Positions 12,601-24,500 of a DNA stretch of 64,000 bases are shown piece by piece. The translations under genes and the position numbers were made by a program. How positions within the stretch are numbered: position 1 is the first letter of the stretch; the number at the start of each line of letters is the position of its first letter. Location of the stretch: the NCBI RefSeq assembly GCF_042242105.1, contig NC_092012.1, positions 8,127,470 through 8,191,469 on the forward strand, in the 5' to 3' direction. This stretch comes from Pempheris klunzingeri (lineage: Eukaryota; Chordata; Actinopteri; Acropomatiformes; Pempheridae). The notes under the pieces are model-generated. The model was not told the origin of the DNA and did no database searches. It saw only the letters and a list, made by a program, of their open reading frames with translations.

Positions 12601-15600
12601 GTAGTCAGCTCTGTGGTCTCACCATAGGTGAACATGCGCGGGGAAGTAAGCTCGATGTTAGGAAGAGCTCCCAGGTGGTTCAGCACAGCACAGCGGTAAC
12701 CGTCCTTCTGGGCACAATCCACGAAGGTTCGGATGTAATGCTTCTCACTATGGTTACCAATACCAGGGCATATCACCATGGTGATGTCATCTGGTGAAAC
12801 AGACAGATGGATTGGAAAGATATTTGCCAGTTAGAAGCATGTAAGCACAGATAAGAAGGAGAGTATGTCACTCTCCTAAACAGCACATCACCATATCAAA
12901 GAGAGCCGAGGCAAAGCACTACAGCCGATGCAAAAAAAGGATTAGGCAGTTTGCCTGTCAAATGTAGCTTTAACAAAACAGACTTATAACAGAGTAATAG
13001 TACCACTACTTCTTTTGGGGAATCTAGTATCATGTGAGCCTTAAGCTCTCTGATAGGATCACAAGATCAAAGTTGAGGTGGTAGGGTCATGGTTCAGCAG
13101 AGGCACTCAAAGAAAGGAATCTCCTCACACAACTCCCTCATTTAAAGATCAATGACTTCAGTGAGAGCTATTCGTACTATCATAGCTTAAGTGGAAAACC
13201 TGATAAAATTATCAAAAGTGGATATAAATTACGAGTGAATTCACATAATCAGTTTTCCACGTATCTCAAATCAAGGTTGTTTAAGTAGCCAAAGGAACAG
13301 AGGCTTTTGTAATCCGTACAGCATGTGACGCCGTCTATCGCTGACCCTCAAGTTGGATACAGAAAAACACCATCAGGAACAACGACTTGGGAGAAACATT
13401 GGGAGGATCAGCAGAGGAGGGATCCCTCTTCTAGGTGGACAGACACTCATTGTGTGTCGCATGAACAGACCAGGCAAAAGTAGCAGTAGCAGAATCACAA
13501 TATAAGAAACCCAAAACATGAGATTTCTATGTTTGGCATGGCAGCAAAGAGCCAGTTCAGCGAATAATTATCGTCCAAATAGCAGCAACTAACAAAAACA
13601 TTTTTTGGTAGAGAACATCACCTCCTGTTCGATGGTCCCCCAGTGGCTCAAAGAGGTCAAAGGTTGCTGTGGCCCCGTCCTGCATGGGTAAGTACTTCCT
13701 TATTCCACTGGGGTGAGGGGAGCTCACCCGACCAAGTTTGCCATACAGTGCCGTCTGGAGGTGACCGCTCTTACCCCACAGTAAAGGAGGAATGTACCTG
13801 GAAAGAACAAAATTTGACACTGCTATTAAATCTGATCCAACTTATTCTACGAACGCGCTTGATGAGGGCACAAGGTTACTGCCCAGAAATTACATCAACA
13901 AAATGTCATGCTAAGCAAGTACATTTACATTGGTGGTCTATGACACGTTCTGGCACATCATTTGCAAAAAATGTCTCGTGTGTTTAACGTCAGCCTGTTT
14001 CTATGTTTTGAGAAGTTATGCTGAGCATGTGTTCTTGGATTCCAATGACACCTCTGTAGGAGTTATCGGCAGTAGGAGTGAAGCCTTTGGATTACGTAAT
14101 AATCCTTTGAAACGTAGCGCTTTGTCTTGTACATTATCATGAATCACAAAAAGAATGTGATCAACTTGACAGGAAAACCCTTTGCTGCTGTTTTTCCCAT
14201 CCTTTCTTATAAAAGGAAAGCCACATCAATGCAATATTATAATCATGGCTAATAACGGGAGTGACGGGGTTAACAGCAAAATAACTATTTGCCTGCTTTT
14301 CATATAATGTTGCAGCCATAAAAAGGGGACAAATAAGGGATTACTTTTAGTTTGACATAGTGATTCACTATACAATAGATTTTGAAGCACCTGAAGGTGG
14401 GGGGGTTATTAGGCTCAGTTAAAGACAAGCCAGACCCCATCTGTGGGGTTAGTGCTTGTTCACCATGTTTAGAAATGACACTTTAGCAGACACTTGATTC
14501 CCTCTTTTTAACTTTCCTTAAATTCAACATTTTATCTTGAATTGTTCTTGTTCGGCTTGCTGACAATCAAGTGAAGTGTGGGACATCTGGTATGTGATGA
14601 GATGAGATGAGATAAACACAAAGTGACATAGACACCAAGCATGTATACAGTGCATAGACCAAAAGACACTGATAGTAAGTAGCTACAGCGAGCAAAGGGT
14701 TCAATGACAACAGTTACACAAGCCCCCTCAGCCTCGTGCTGCCTCACCTTCCTGTAGCTCCAACAATTACTGCACCTAGAAAATACGCTCTTACATAAGA
14801 GACCTGTCAATCAAAAGCACACTACTTCCATTTGGTGATAATGTGATCACCTCCAGCATGAACTGCGAGGGTAGTTGAAGCTTAACCACACTTTTCTAGA
14901 AGCTACTCTGCTGGCTTAATCTATGACTACTAGAAGAGGATAACCGCATTGTAATATGGATTGGCGGATAAGCACACACGCAGGTTAGCTGAGTGCATCA
15001 ACGGGAGCCAAACTGCTTTTTTTTTTTTCTGTTGGTATTTTTTTCCTCTAAATCGATATAGTAAGAAAAATCCCAAATAGGCCCAATTAAACATTTTCTG
15101 ACAAATTGCAGCTAGATGTACATATACATAACCAAGGAGCTTCACCATTTGATAAAAGATGAGCATTTTGAGTTCCTCAGCTGATAATAGAAACCATAGG
15201 TCTTTTTTATTGCAGTTTATAAATGTAACTAATATAAAACAACCCTCAAATTAAAAATTGCGTGATTAAAAACTCAGTGTTGAATCTTCATTTCTGTATT
15301 AAAAGACCTTAGGACTCACAGCAGGTTCAGACCTCTTGTTGAAGTTGAATGACAGGGAGTGAATCTTTTGTTTAAATTGAATTGAATCACAGTCTGCCTT
15401 TTACAGTGGTAAATGTCAGCTTCTTATACAATGTGCGTGTGTGTGTGTGTGCGCATGCTGCTGTCTTACAAAAAAGAGGAAACAGATGCGTTAGTGTTGT
15501 TTGATGAAGCACAGGAAAAGATCAAAGTCCGGAAGTAAAGCCTTGGGCTTTAGATACTAGTAAGCTGAGAAGACACCAAACAGTATAATTGGTAAAAATG

Positions 15601-16948
15601 AAAAAAAAGACAAAATGGTTTGTCCAGACAATTTGTTTAAGAAATACTTAAAAAACTGCCTAGACGTAAGCCATACTTCGCTCTCTTGTTATTGTTAAGA
15701 CAGTTTATTAGGCTGCTGCCTTGATAAATGTGCTTCTAACATCACTGCTGCTGTATCACCAAGGACTAAAGTTAAAACAAGCTGTGTCCTTAACACTATC
15801 CATCATAATCAGCTGAGGCATATCTGTTGAATACTGATGAAGTCAAAATATGTTGCTTTAGATCATTTAAAAAAACCTATTTATCTATGTAACACCAAGA
15901 TACACTTCAAAGAAAAGTCACTTGTTATTGTCCTCTATGTTAGCCAAAACCCCTGCGTGCACGTTCCCAAACACAGCCAGACAGGCTCTGTTAACCTCAA
16001 TGCCCCTCCTATGACTTCCACTGTGTAATCGATCTCTGTTATGCAACACCGCAGGGCGTCATTATGAGTTACAAACAACACTCTCAACAACACAGAGACC
16101 CAACGCAGATGATGCCGACACCAACATCAACAATACCGGAAGACTCCAGGAATTATCTCACACACATTGGGGCGCACGTTTCTGTGATCAAAATGTGGCT
16201 GTTGGGGAGGGAATGATAACAAGCCAGAAACAAATGTAAACATCAGTGTAGCCCTATGATTCACTGACACTGCAGCTGAAAGGCAAAGGGCTCTGTAACA
16301 ATCGGTTATATAAGCAGACACTCGTGATGAAGGCCAGAGGAGAGCCACCCTACAGAGCTGACAGTCCCTCTGGAGTATTACGACACCAGCAGACCACAGC
16401 ACATGGGTACTGCTGCTCAATCAGGAAAACCAATTCACTGTTTTGTTTACTTTGTTTAAAGGCAGGTAGAGGTTTTCCCGCAACCTACAGGGCTTTAGAG
16501 CCCAGCTGCTAACCTGGATTAGCCTCCACATAGAAGACTCGTCTCCCATTGGCCTGTACCAACAACCACTGGTCTGCATCATTCAAATTATTGACGCAAA
16601 AGCCGGACATCTCTAGTACAGACATGTGGGACACTCAGGAACACTGATAACAGACGGGACCGTCTGCTGCCTTCACTGCGGCCCCAGATGGCCAACAAGG
16701 ACCTTGAGTGACAGACAGAGAACTGGGAAAGCAACTCACTCTTTGGTCAGCTGAGGACAGGACTTGAGGAGGAAGCGGGTGAGGGGTGTGTCCTGGTAGG
16801 TGAGGTCAGGGGGCGCAGTGGGGCTCTTGAGGTTCAAGCAGCGGACGATGATGTAGAGCACCGTGGCCACTGCTGCCAGCTTCATGCCGTCAAACATTGC
16901 TGGCAGCTCTGGCGAGATGGTGTGCACGTCTGATTCGTGGGTGTTCAT
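3691..16948 (-). CDS. abhd2: Monoacylglycerol lipase ABHD2, nine coding exons, 431 aa
   Basis: Coding exons in transcript order: 16740-16948, 13622-13797, 12623-12790, 11869-12052, 7656-7748, 7030-7131, 6756-6825, 6580-6664 and 3691-3899. All joins are GT-AG and the frame stays open for 1,296 nt, giving 431 residues against 425 in human ABHD2. A hydrophobic N-terminal segment (about residues 22-38) matches the family's type II membrane anchor. The alpha/beta-hydrolase triad is intact by alignment: Ser212 in GFSLGG, Asp347 in NAADDP and His378 in LHGGH. In mammals ABHD2 is a serine hydrolase that cleaves monoacylglycerols such as 2-arachidonoylglycerol and is activated by progesterone in sperm. 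The start is the ATG giving MNTHESD, a few residues longer than human MNAMLE; an upstream in-frame Met lies on the intron side of the acceptor. The C-terminus after the His motif diverges from human. In teleosts this is probably the a copy, which the sequence alone cannot prove. Confidence 0.96.
4283..4644. mobile_element. Decayed, internally deleted Tc1/mariner-type element
   Basis: A 20-bp block at 4283-4302 (GGCCAAAAGTATGTGGACAC) recurs as its exact reverse complement at 4625-4644, so the unit has terminal inverted repeats about 360 bp apart. Plus-strand codons at 4385-4441 read R-P-D-L-N-P-I followed by a D-E-L-E block. This is the signature around the third catalytic acid of Tc1-family transposases, but the frame breaks soon afterwards. 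It is a non-autonomous remnant in the last abhd2 intron (3900-6579). No clean TA duplication is visible because the left flank is AT-rich and degraded. Confidence 0.75.
8621..8690. repeat. Teleost dispersed repeat fragment (TTAGCTTAGC type)
   Basis: The segment contains the TTAGCTTAGCTTAGCACA block followed by a GACTGGAAACAGGGGGAAAC block. I recognise this combination as one that recurs throughout teleost genomes. The class of the parent element is not clear from this fragment. Confidence 0.5.
8940..9024. repeat. Teleost dispersed repeat fragment (CCAAGATGGCG type)
   Basis: The segment opens with CCAAGATGGCGAGGGCC and ends with GGCGGTCCACAAACCAA. Both blocks are familiar from an abundant fish repeat of unknown class. 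The middle is diverged and the copy is truncated. Confidence 0.5.
9312..9422. repeat. Short tandem array of GTGACATCA-type units
   Basis: A unit containing TGTGACATCATCTGTGAGGTCAC is repeated in diverged form: a second copy has CAAC in place of CATC and is followed by a similar AATCCAAC tail. About two long units plus a partial one are present. No coding content is supported. Confidence 0.6.
9425..9660. repeat. Duplicated LINE-tail-like block
   Basis: Two nearly identical copies (about 9465-9545 and 9575-9655) share AATCCCCA, an AGGGAAATTGCTTTTTG-type core, ACACACAGCTCCAAAAGAAT and an ACTTCAAACACAAA tail. The first copy is preceded by AGAATCAGAATTACTTTAAT. The ACTTTAATAATCCC motif resembles 3' ends of fish LINEs or LINE-derived SINEs. 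The family was not identified. Confidence 0.55.
10099..11315 (+). mobile_element. Degraded hAT transposon with BED-finger N-terminal remnant
   Basis: The element begins CAGACCTGGGCA and ends TGCCCAGCCCTG, imperfect inverted termini of hAT type. Flanking 8-mers (ccatagag left, ctctatag right) match at only 5 of 8 positions, so a target duplication is possible but decayed. From an ATG at 10345 a frame reads MSAHVKKRKVD and then CLVCG, typical of the zinc-finger BED start of hAT transposases and of GTF2IRD2-like proteins. It stops at 10486. The homology continues in another frame (10449-10688, for example ISHKIARKSKQFSDGEFIKE) with a frameshift, after which the catalytic region is missing. It is a dead, internally deleted copy inside abhd2 intron 4. 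Confidence 0.75.
13798..16739. other. abhd2 intron 1 (between first and second coding exons), no feature seen
   Basis: This 2.9-kb intron is AT-rich. Apart from a TG-rich microsatellite at 15431-15452 and a poly-T stretch near 15018, I see no gene, RNA or well-defined repeat in it. Confidence 0.6.
15431..15452. repeat. (GT)n microsatellite
   Basis: Alternating GT with one GC interruption, lying within an abhd2 intron. Confidence 0.8.
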
Positions 16949-17741
16949 GATTATTCTGAAAAACAAAAACAGTGGACCACATTTCTTTCAGTGCTTTCCT
17001 TTATGAAATACAAATGAACCTAAACTGAATGAATATATTTACAGAAACACAGCTAACTGTGTTTTAACAACAAATATGCACTTACTCATTTTATATAAAT
17101 ATTAATTCATAAAAACCACACCCGACTTGTACAGAATACAACTATTTTTTTGACTTCTTGGTTAGCTGCCATTAAATCAGAGGTGGGCTAAAATACAGAC
17201 ATGGAAAAGAGAAATATCTGATGATTTCTGACTGACCTAAATCTTCCTCTTGATGCCCAAGGCTCTGTAGCAACAGATCTGTGGGAATGCAGAGTGAGAG
17301 CAACTCAGTCCGATAAAGCGCAGTCAGTTATTTAATGCACTCACCTTAATTACATTACAGCTTAGGAAGTGCTAATAGGAAACCTTGCTACATAGAAGGT
17401 AGAGGTGCCAGGTGACATTACATTCTATAAATCAAGGCATATAATATAATATAAGGCAATATTCTACACATTTAGCACATCAAACAGAGCCATCTGAGTT
17501 GTGAAATTACAGGAAATACATGAGAACTACAGAGGCCACAGTATCTCACTACGGAAAAAGGGAAGTTGTGGTACAAGATTTGACAAAAATAGATAACATT
17601 GTTTGTTACGACCAATCAGTCACATAAAACTACAGGAAAAAAAAAAAAAAAAAGTGCTGTAACTGTGTGTTGCTTCCATTGGTACAGATGATGACACATT
17701 GCGCAAGAATTCAACGCAAAGCTAGAAAAACTTTTACTTAC

Positions 17742-17828
17742 ATTTTCTGTTGAAGTTGGCCTCAGATATCGACCTGTTCCGAAAGTCTGAAAATGTGAGG
17801 AGGTCAAGTCACAGTGATGTGGTCAAAC
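17742..17828 (-). other. abhd2: Predicted abhd2 5' UTR exon
   Basis: Read on the minus strand, this 87-nt block is preceded by a CAG acceptor and ends in AAAAT followed by the strong donor GTAAGT. It carries no candidate start codon extending the protein. Mammalian ABHD2 also has non-coding exons before the start exon. It would join to the start exon, whose acceptor places its 5' edge at 16955. This is prediction without transcript support. Confidence 0.5.
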
Positions 17829-19090
17829 CTGAAGACAAACACAGAAAATACATTGACTAGTGTTCTCTGTGTCTTCTTATTTTAGCGTCTTATCATAAAC
17901 TGACTCTAGATCAGATGCACCCGTAAGCATGATGTCACCATACTGATTTCATTTAGAGGGCAAATGATCAACTGATAAAAAAGAAAGAAAAAAACATTCA
18001 AAGCTTCACATTTATAAAGCTTACTTGCTTTTATCTGCTTCGGCCATTGTTATTTTTTATTATTTGGTTCATTTTTGACCAGTGGTCAAAAGGTAATTAT
18101 AGACAAATCATGAATCATCGAGACATTCAGTCCCCCTGATGTGTTACCGCTTAACACCAGCCTGTTTGACCTCAAACCAGCTCGAGATATTAAGAGCAGG
18201 CATGTGTCTCTGCCCACATGTTACTATAAAGAAATAAACTGTTTTACACTACAAACCCTGTTGATAATAATACATGTCCTCTCAATAATATGCCAAATTT
18301 GCCACCACTGCTCTCAGAAATGTTTAATCTAGGATTGCCACCTACAATATAGATTTAACCTCAGTCTTTTAGAAGTAATATGTTTCTACAACCATCAGCT
18401 GGAAACACAACTCAGCCCCAAACAATCATGGTTCCACAGCCATGCACAGCTGCATAAATTTAGCTTCATTAAAACAACCCGCCCCACATCCACACAGCTA
18501 ATACCCGTCACAGCTGGTAGTCTAGCTAATGCCAAGAGAAAAGTGTGTTTATTAGAACACACATTGTCACATTATGACCACCAGAGCTGCTAATATTAGC
18601 TCTTCTTTCTTTGTCACGACTCACAACAAGCCAGAGAGGAGTTTACAGCCACACTGGCTCACACAGAGGCGTTTGTTGCCGTTAGCCAGGAAACCAAGCG
18701 AGAAAATTAAATACAAACAGGCACATTTCTGGACGAAACACAGAGGACGTCAACCTGTGCATCTGTGTTTTGTTTGTCTGTCTAACGGGAGGCCAACAAT
18801 CCCGGCCGCATCTTCGCTCGTCCTGCTGGTCCAGAAAATGAAAACCGTGTCGCCCCTTCAGACGAGCTCGCTGACCATCCCTGAATTTTCTGCGCAGTAC
18901 CTTCACTTTGAGGAAATACACTGACTAAAAGCAGCCAGCTTAAAGCTCTTCTCTAGCCTCAAACTACAAGGCTGAATATGTGACTGTCCGTATTTCTGAC
19001 GTTAATTATCGATTTTTAGAGGTGGCATCATTTGAGCACCGACACCAAACCACACACGGCAGCAGCAGTAGCATCGTTAGCTTAACTTAC

Positions 19091-19340
19091 CTCCGCTTGA
19101 GACAAAAAAAACGGATGAACTCCTCGCTCCTTACAAGCGACAGGCCTCATTTAAGCTATATTCGAGACATGTCGTTTGTTTGTTTGCCTCTAAACCATGG
19201 CTGTCTGATGTGTATCACGCCCTCTGATTCATAGAGCTGAAGCTATCCACACTAGCTGAGGCAGCAGCAGCAGCTCCGACATCTCCGATTCCACTTCCTA
19301 GAACAATCTCTCATTTGCATACTGGCACTCTCATTGGTCA
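19091..19340 (-). promoter_or_regulatory. abhd2: Predicted abhd2 first (non-coding) exon and promoter
   Basis: On the minus strand a consensus AG|GTAAGT donor sits at 19091. Upstream of it (19092-19340) the sequence is richer in GC and CAG repeats than its AT-rich surroundings. A start of transcription somewhere near 19240-19340 would make this exon 1 of abhd2, placed divergently from mfge8 about 2.2 kb away. No TATA box was identified. The assignment rests on the donor, composition and position only. Confidence 0.4.
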
Positions 19341-20312
19341 AAATGGCCGGTGACGTTATACATGAGTTTAGTTTCCACGCCCCTTGTCTGTGCGACATTA
19401 TAATATGTCATGTTCACTCTACATTTCTTATCAATATAATGCTTCTTTTTGTCCTTTTATTAAGATATACGTTCATGTTCCAACTTACTTTTTATGATGG
19501 TGTTCAAGAGGAAAATATTGTATCACATAAATATATTAATTTACTGCAAATCGCACGCATTTAAGCAAAAATATCGCAACAAATAGAATAGAAATTGCTA
19601 ATTCATATTTTTTATTGCATTGTGTCTGTGGATAGAGCAGTGTTTTAGTGTGCTGGACAAACAGCCAGCGAGATTATTCCTGAACGTGACCGGATAATGA
19701 GCTGAAACCTGTTACATAACATTTCAAACACACTGTTTTCCATATGGGCGACTGGCATATACCATCAGATGATGTTTTTCTTTTCTTTTAAATTAATTGG
19801 CTACCAGTTACCTTTTGGTTATGATTTTTTTAAATCATAAAATACAATTTATGTTTAATTTTCTTTCCTTTTCCAGCTTTAGGGCACACATACACTAAAG
19901 TCATGGAAATTGTAACTTTGCAATAAAAATACTACTCTTTACTTAGATATTTTATTACATTGCAGCTTTGAAGTGAAAAATGAGTCTAAAGTTAACCGTA
20001 GCCAGTAGTAGAGCCTTATTGCGCAGTGATCCAGTCCCTGTTGCACTTACTGTATAATATCCACCTGATGGCGACAGAGTTTAACATGAGCTATTATTTA
20101 AGACGCTCTAATACTCAGCAGATGTACAGTTTGTATAAATATAGTAGTAAAATAAAGTTTAATCATGCCTCGGTTACCTGAGATAACAGAACAACATTTT
20201 ATTTTCCCAAATACACAATTCTTTCAATGTCTACACTTAAGAGATGTAAGATGCTATGGGTTTAATGTTTAACTATATTTTTGAACCATTTTCCTGCACA
20301 TATACAATACCT

Positions 20313-20361
<49 letters not shown>

Positions 20362-21557
20362 GCCTAAAAATGCGAGATCAGCAAACTTCCTGTAGTTGGA
20401 AACGAAATAAGCCATACCTCTGCACCCTAATTATGATATAATCACATGAAGATCTTTCAGTTATTACTTATTTTGTTTTATTTGCTCAATTTTTCTTTTG
20501 CATGTGCTACAAAGTTTGCAATATTCCTGACAGAGCCCCTGACTAGAGGAAATAGAGGCCTCAGAGCTGGAGGCTGCACTTTAGCTGCTGTGTTGTTAAA
20601 TAGCTGGCAAGGATCACATGCAGAGTTTTCCCACGGGGGTTAATTCAAAGTGCCAAATTGTTAAATGTCTCCAATTTTCACGCTTCTTCTCCAGATTCGA
20701 TCTTGGGAGGAAGACGATCATCTTGTGCATTCAGATTTCACCAGTAAACCCTCTGAGTGAAACATGATTATTGTTTTCTTAAATATGTGTTTAAATGTCA
20801 TCCAGATATTTTTCATTTTCACCTGAAGTGGGTGCGCACACTAATTTGTCAGTAATAATCCCTGGAGGTTATTTAAAACCCCGCCTACCCTACTGTCAAT
20901 CAATCAGGGGATAGTGATGCCTTCAAATGCTCACAATAAAACAGGTTGTTTAACACTACAAGTTGTTTATCGAGCATTAAAATCGGAAGTGACAACTAAT
21001 TTGACTGTAATTTAGATCATCAGGTAACAGAGCTTGTTTATTTTGAAGACAGATTTAATTGTAGGCAAGGTTGATATATAATAGATAAATTATATTATTA
21101 GATATATTATTAAAGGTCTACAAATAAAAATCAAAATCTAAAAGAGCAGTTAAACTCAAAAAGAAAAAAATATATTTGCTAAATTTAATTTCTAGCTGTA
21201 ATAATCTTCAAAAGACACCTCTAAATTAATCGAAGAGCAAACATATAAAATGACATAAATGTCAAAGAAATGGGCCAACTGTGAATTAATGTATTAGCAG
21301 ACGTTCCTCCTATTATTGTCACTGTGTGTTTGGTGACATGGCTCCGAGCTCTCCGCCCATATAGCGTCACATGTCGTTAACTCGGGTATTATCGAAAAAT
21401 CCCGGCTGCCTTATTTATCACTTCATCGTTCCTTCACGCTCCAGTCCAGACCAGGGATTCCCAAACTTCCGACAGCACGTTAAGGCAGCATCAGTCAGAA
21501 GTTTGGTCGCTGCTGTGAACAAACAACCTGCGGAACAAACAGTCACCGTAAACAAAT
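19341..21557. other. Divergent abhd2-mfge8 intergenic region
   Basis: AT-rich spacer between two head-to-head genes. It holds an (AT)n microsatellite at 20314-20358 and no supported coding sequence. The last 250 bases, with TCCGCCCAT near 21351 and the sequence just before the mfge8 ATG, should contain the mfge8 core promoter and leader. No transcription start could be fixed. Confidence 0.5.
20314..20358. repeat. (AT)n microsatellite
   Basis: About 45 bases of uninterrupted AT dinucleotides following CCTTATATA. Confidence 0.9.
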
Positions 21558-24500
21558 ATGAAACGTCCCGGAAATGTAATACCAGCGATTGTGACAACAT
21601 TTACTCTCCTACTTTGCCTGTATTCAGTCAGAGGTAAGTCCCTTTTTCTTTCTAAACCACCGACACAAATCTGATTAATCGTATTCACACTGAACTCCTG
21701 ATCAACTCCTGTTGCCTGTTTATGTTTGTGTAGCATCTCCACTGGTTTCTACTTCTAACACCAGACTTCATTCACTTTTTCCATGTAATCCACAAATGGG
21801 ACTTTGGCACTGAACTATGCCACCTAGGCTTATTTTCCATTTTCCTTTCAGTGACTCATGAAGATCCAGTTTTGATTTTCCTACTGTCTGCTAAGGTCTC
21901 TACAGGATGGGAAAAGTGTGGGCTTTAATGAATACCAATGGGCCATTTAAATGTAATTAGCCTGCATGTCTTTCCTGTGTAACCACTGGGGTTGCTATAT
22001 GCCAAACCTCTTTGATTTTAAACCTGTTTTAATGTAATAATGACAATATCCTCATGTGGCAGTCTTTATCATTTCCCATCACCAAATTGTCTGTTAAATG
22101 AGTTCAAAATTCAGGGTTCAGCCATGAAAATATGCCTAAAAGAAGTCAATATTTAATTTGTACCTCCTTCATCCCAGCATGCTAGTGTATTATTGTCATG
22201 GTAGAATGGGTGATTAAATGTGAGGCCACCCTGTTATTACATATGACACACTGCTATTACAAAGTTTCACACAGTGTTTATTTAGCCTTTTTTGCAGTAC
22301 TGAACGGCTCTTGTGTGTGTCTTTTTTTCATGCGTGCACCACCCACAGTACAACATAGTTTGTCCACCTCCAGGGGAGTTTGCTTGTGTTATTTGTGCTT
22401 AGATTTTAATGTATTATTATTATCCCAGTGGACACCTTTCTGGTCACACTAATGGGTGGTGCAGATGGAGAGGAAAATAACACCATATGTGCTGGTGTCT
22501 GGAGCTAACATGAACCAGCTGTCCACTCACCAACTTTTAGTTCAACCTAGAAACCTGCTGAACACCAGGAGCACTTAAAATGCACTGAGTCAAATTTACA
22601 CCCAAAGTGTTTTGACTGTCTTTAAATGTGGCTGCTTGTTGTTCCTCTGCTGCTACGATGTCTGTGTACGTTCAGAGGCATTGTTGCTCTGCTCATCACG
22701 CACATGTCAGTCAGGTGGGCTGTGTGTCCTGAGCCACTTGTGAGCTGCTGCACTGTCATGTTGTATAACTGCTCATTCCTGAAAGAGCTGCATGCATCTG
22801 TCCAACCTGGCTAATCCTGCAAGCTCTTAATCCTGCACGTAGACACAGGTTCTGCTGTCAGTGTCGGCTGCGTAAAACTGTCTTGTTTGTTTCAAATTTC
22901 TTGACTCAGTTTAGATTTTTCTGTTAAAATCTGTCGGTCACCAAATAATATATTCAGTATCTATGCAATAGAAAACATCACCTGTTCCACCAGGTTGTTT
23001 TCATGCTCACAGAGACCCAATTGCTTAAATAAAGAGATGAAAAAGCTGAATGACTTGAATTACTTACTACTTCTATTCCAACATGTGTTCACGGTGCACG
23101 TTTTTTGAATTTTGTTTACACAATAAAAGTAACCAGTATAACTAATTTCATCAAATCTCATAAAACTTCTTTAGAAGTCACACTTTTTGCTGTATAAATT
23201 GTCCCTCTGGTCAGTTTCTTTGTCAGAATGGTTGTGCTCAGATTTGTTTCACTTCAGCAGCAAAGCCAGTGACACTCAGTGTGACTTGTCTACGTCTCAT
23301 AGTTGTGGTGGTACACTTTCCAAAAAGAGAAAGTCTGCAGTATCCACAAAAGGTTTTTACCTCACAGATGCCAAAGAAAAGGAAAAGTCCTCTAGTCCCT
23401 GTTTAGAGCTCAAATGACGACTCTGACGTGGCGTCTAATGAGTCAACAGGCGGATTAAATGAATGAAAACACAAGGGTTATGAGTTATGGTTTCGTCATT
23501 TTGACAGCTCTGGTGTGACTCATGGGTCTGTGCCCTGACGCTCCTGCTGGAGGTCTCTGCCTTCATTTTCCTAATCCAGCCAGGATCTGTGACTCAGCAC
23601 TTTGGGCCTCACCGCCGAAGCTGCAGCACTGCTGTTGTTACAAACGCTCAGGCCAGACACTCCAGTAACAAAGAGGAAACACAGTGGAAGCCTCTTTCCT
23701 CCCTCTTAGTACACACTGTGGTATCTATGAGAACTCAGTGTATTGGATTGATACTGAGCATTAAGGAGAGACAAATGCATCCCAAACTCAGCATGTTGTT
23801 TTATCATTATTCATTTAAAACTCAACAAGCTTTGGATGCTTGTATGCTGTTTATGCCACTTTGATATTAAAGGGGCTCTGAGCCAATTTTACACATTCTT
23901 TAATAGAACTGCTCAGCCAGTGAGACCCCTGTTAATGTCATCAGGGTAATTGTAGTTTGGGCTTGGAGACTACACACACTTAGCAGACAGCCTTTGTTAC
24001 ATGTCGGGGTTGTGAAGTTTCAACGGCCATTTAAAAGCAAGGGAGCATCTGATGAAGTACACAATCTGGGGAATGAAGGAGTCTACATTATACTTAAGAC
24101 TAAAAGTTAGCATGTATCTGGCGCTTCTGCTTCATCTTTGGTGATTCTTTTTTAAAGCTATTTCTTGTACATCCCCCATCTTTAAAGAAAGTGCAATATT
24201 GAATTGCTGGAGGTGGCTTTTAATTGTGTTTCAGGAATGATTTTGTGACAAACTGTTGTCGCTTAAGCTTTGTTTTCATCCCAATCTGCCTTATTTTCCA
24301 CATACTGAATTCATTCATTTCCTAGAAGGACTTTTGACAGCTCCAGAGAAAGAGTGGGAGCTTGTTCTGTTCTGCTGTGACTTAAATTTGACTTAAGGTT
24401 TGAGAGAGCAAATAGCAAAACAAGATCAGGAGTGCTAATAGTTTCCCCATGCAAGAAACAGCAAGGGATTCCAACAGCATGTGCTGTAGCTGCGCTGCAG

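Noticed and set aside
12378-12797. 139-codon plus-strand ORF
   Set aside because: It is antisense to abhd2 exon 3 (12623-12790), whose minus-strand frame matches the family; the plus frame has no domain.
20314-20358. (AT)n tract as a TATA-type promoter for mfge8
   Set aside because: A pure dinucleotide repeat 1.2 kb upstream of the start codon is better explained as a microsatellite.
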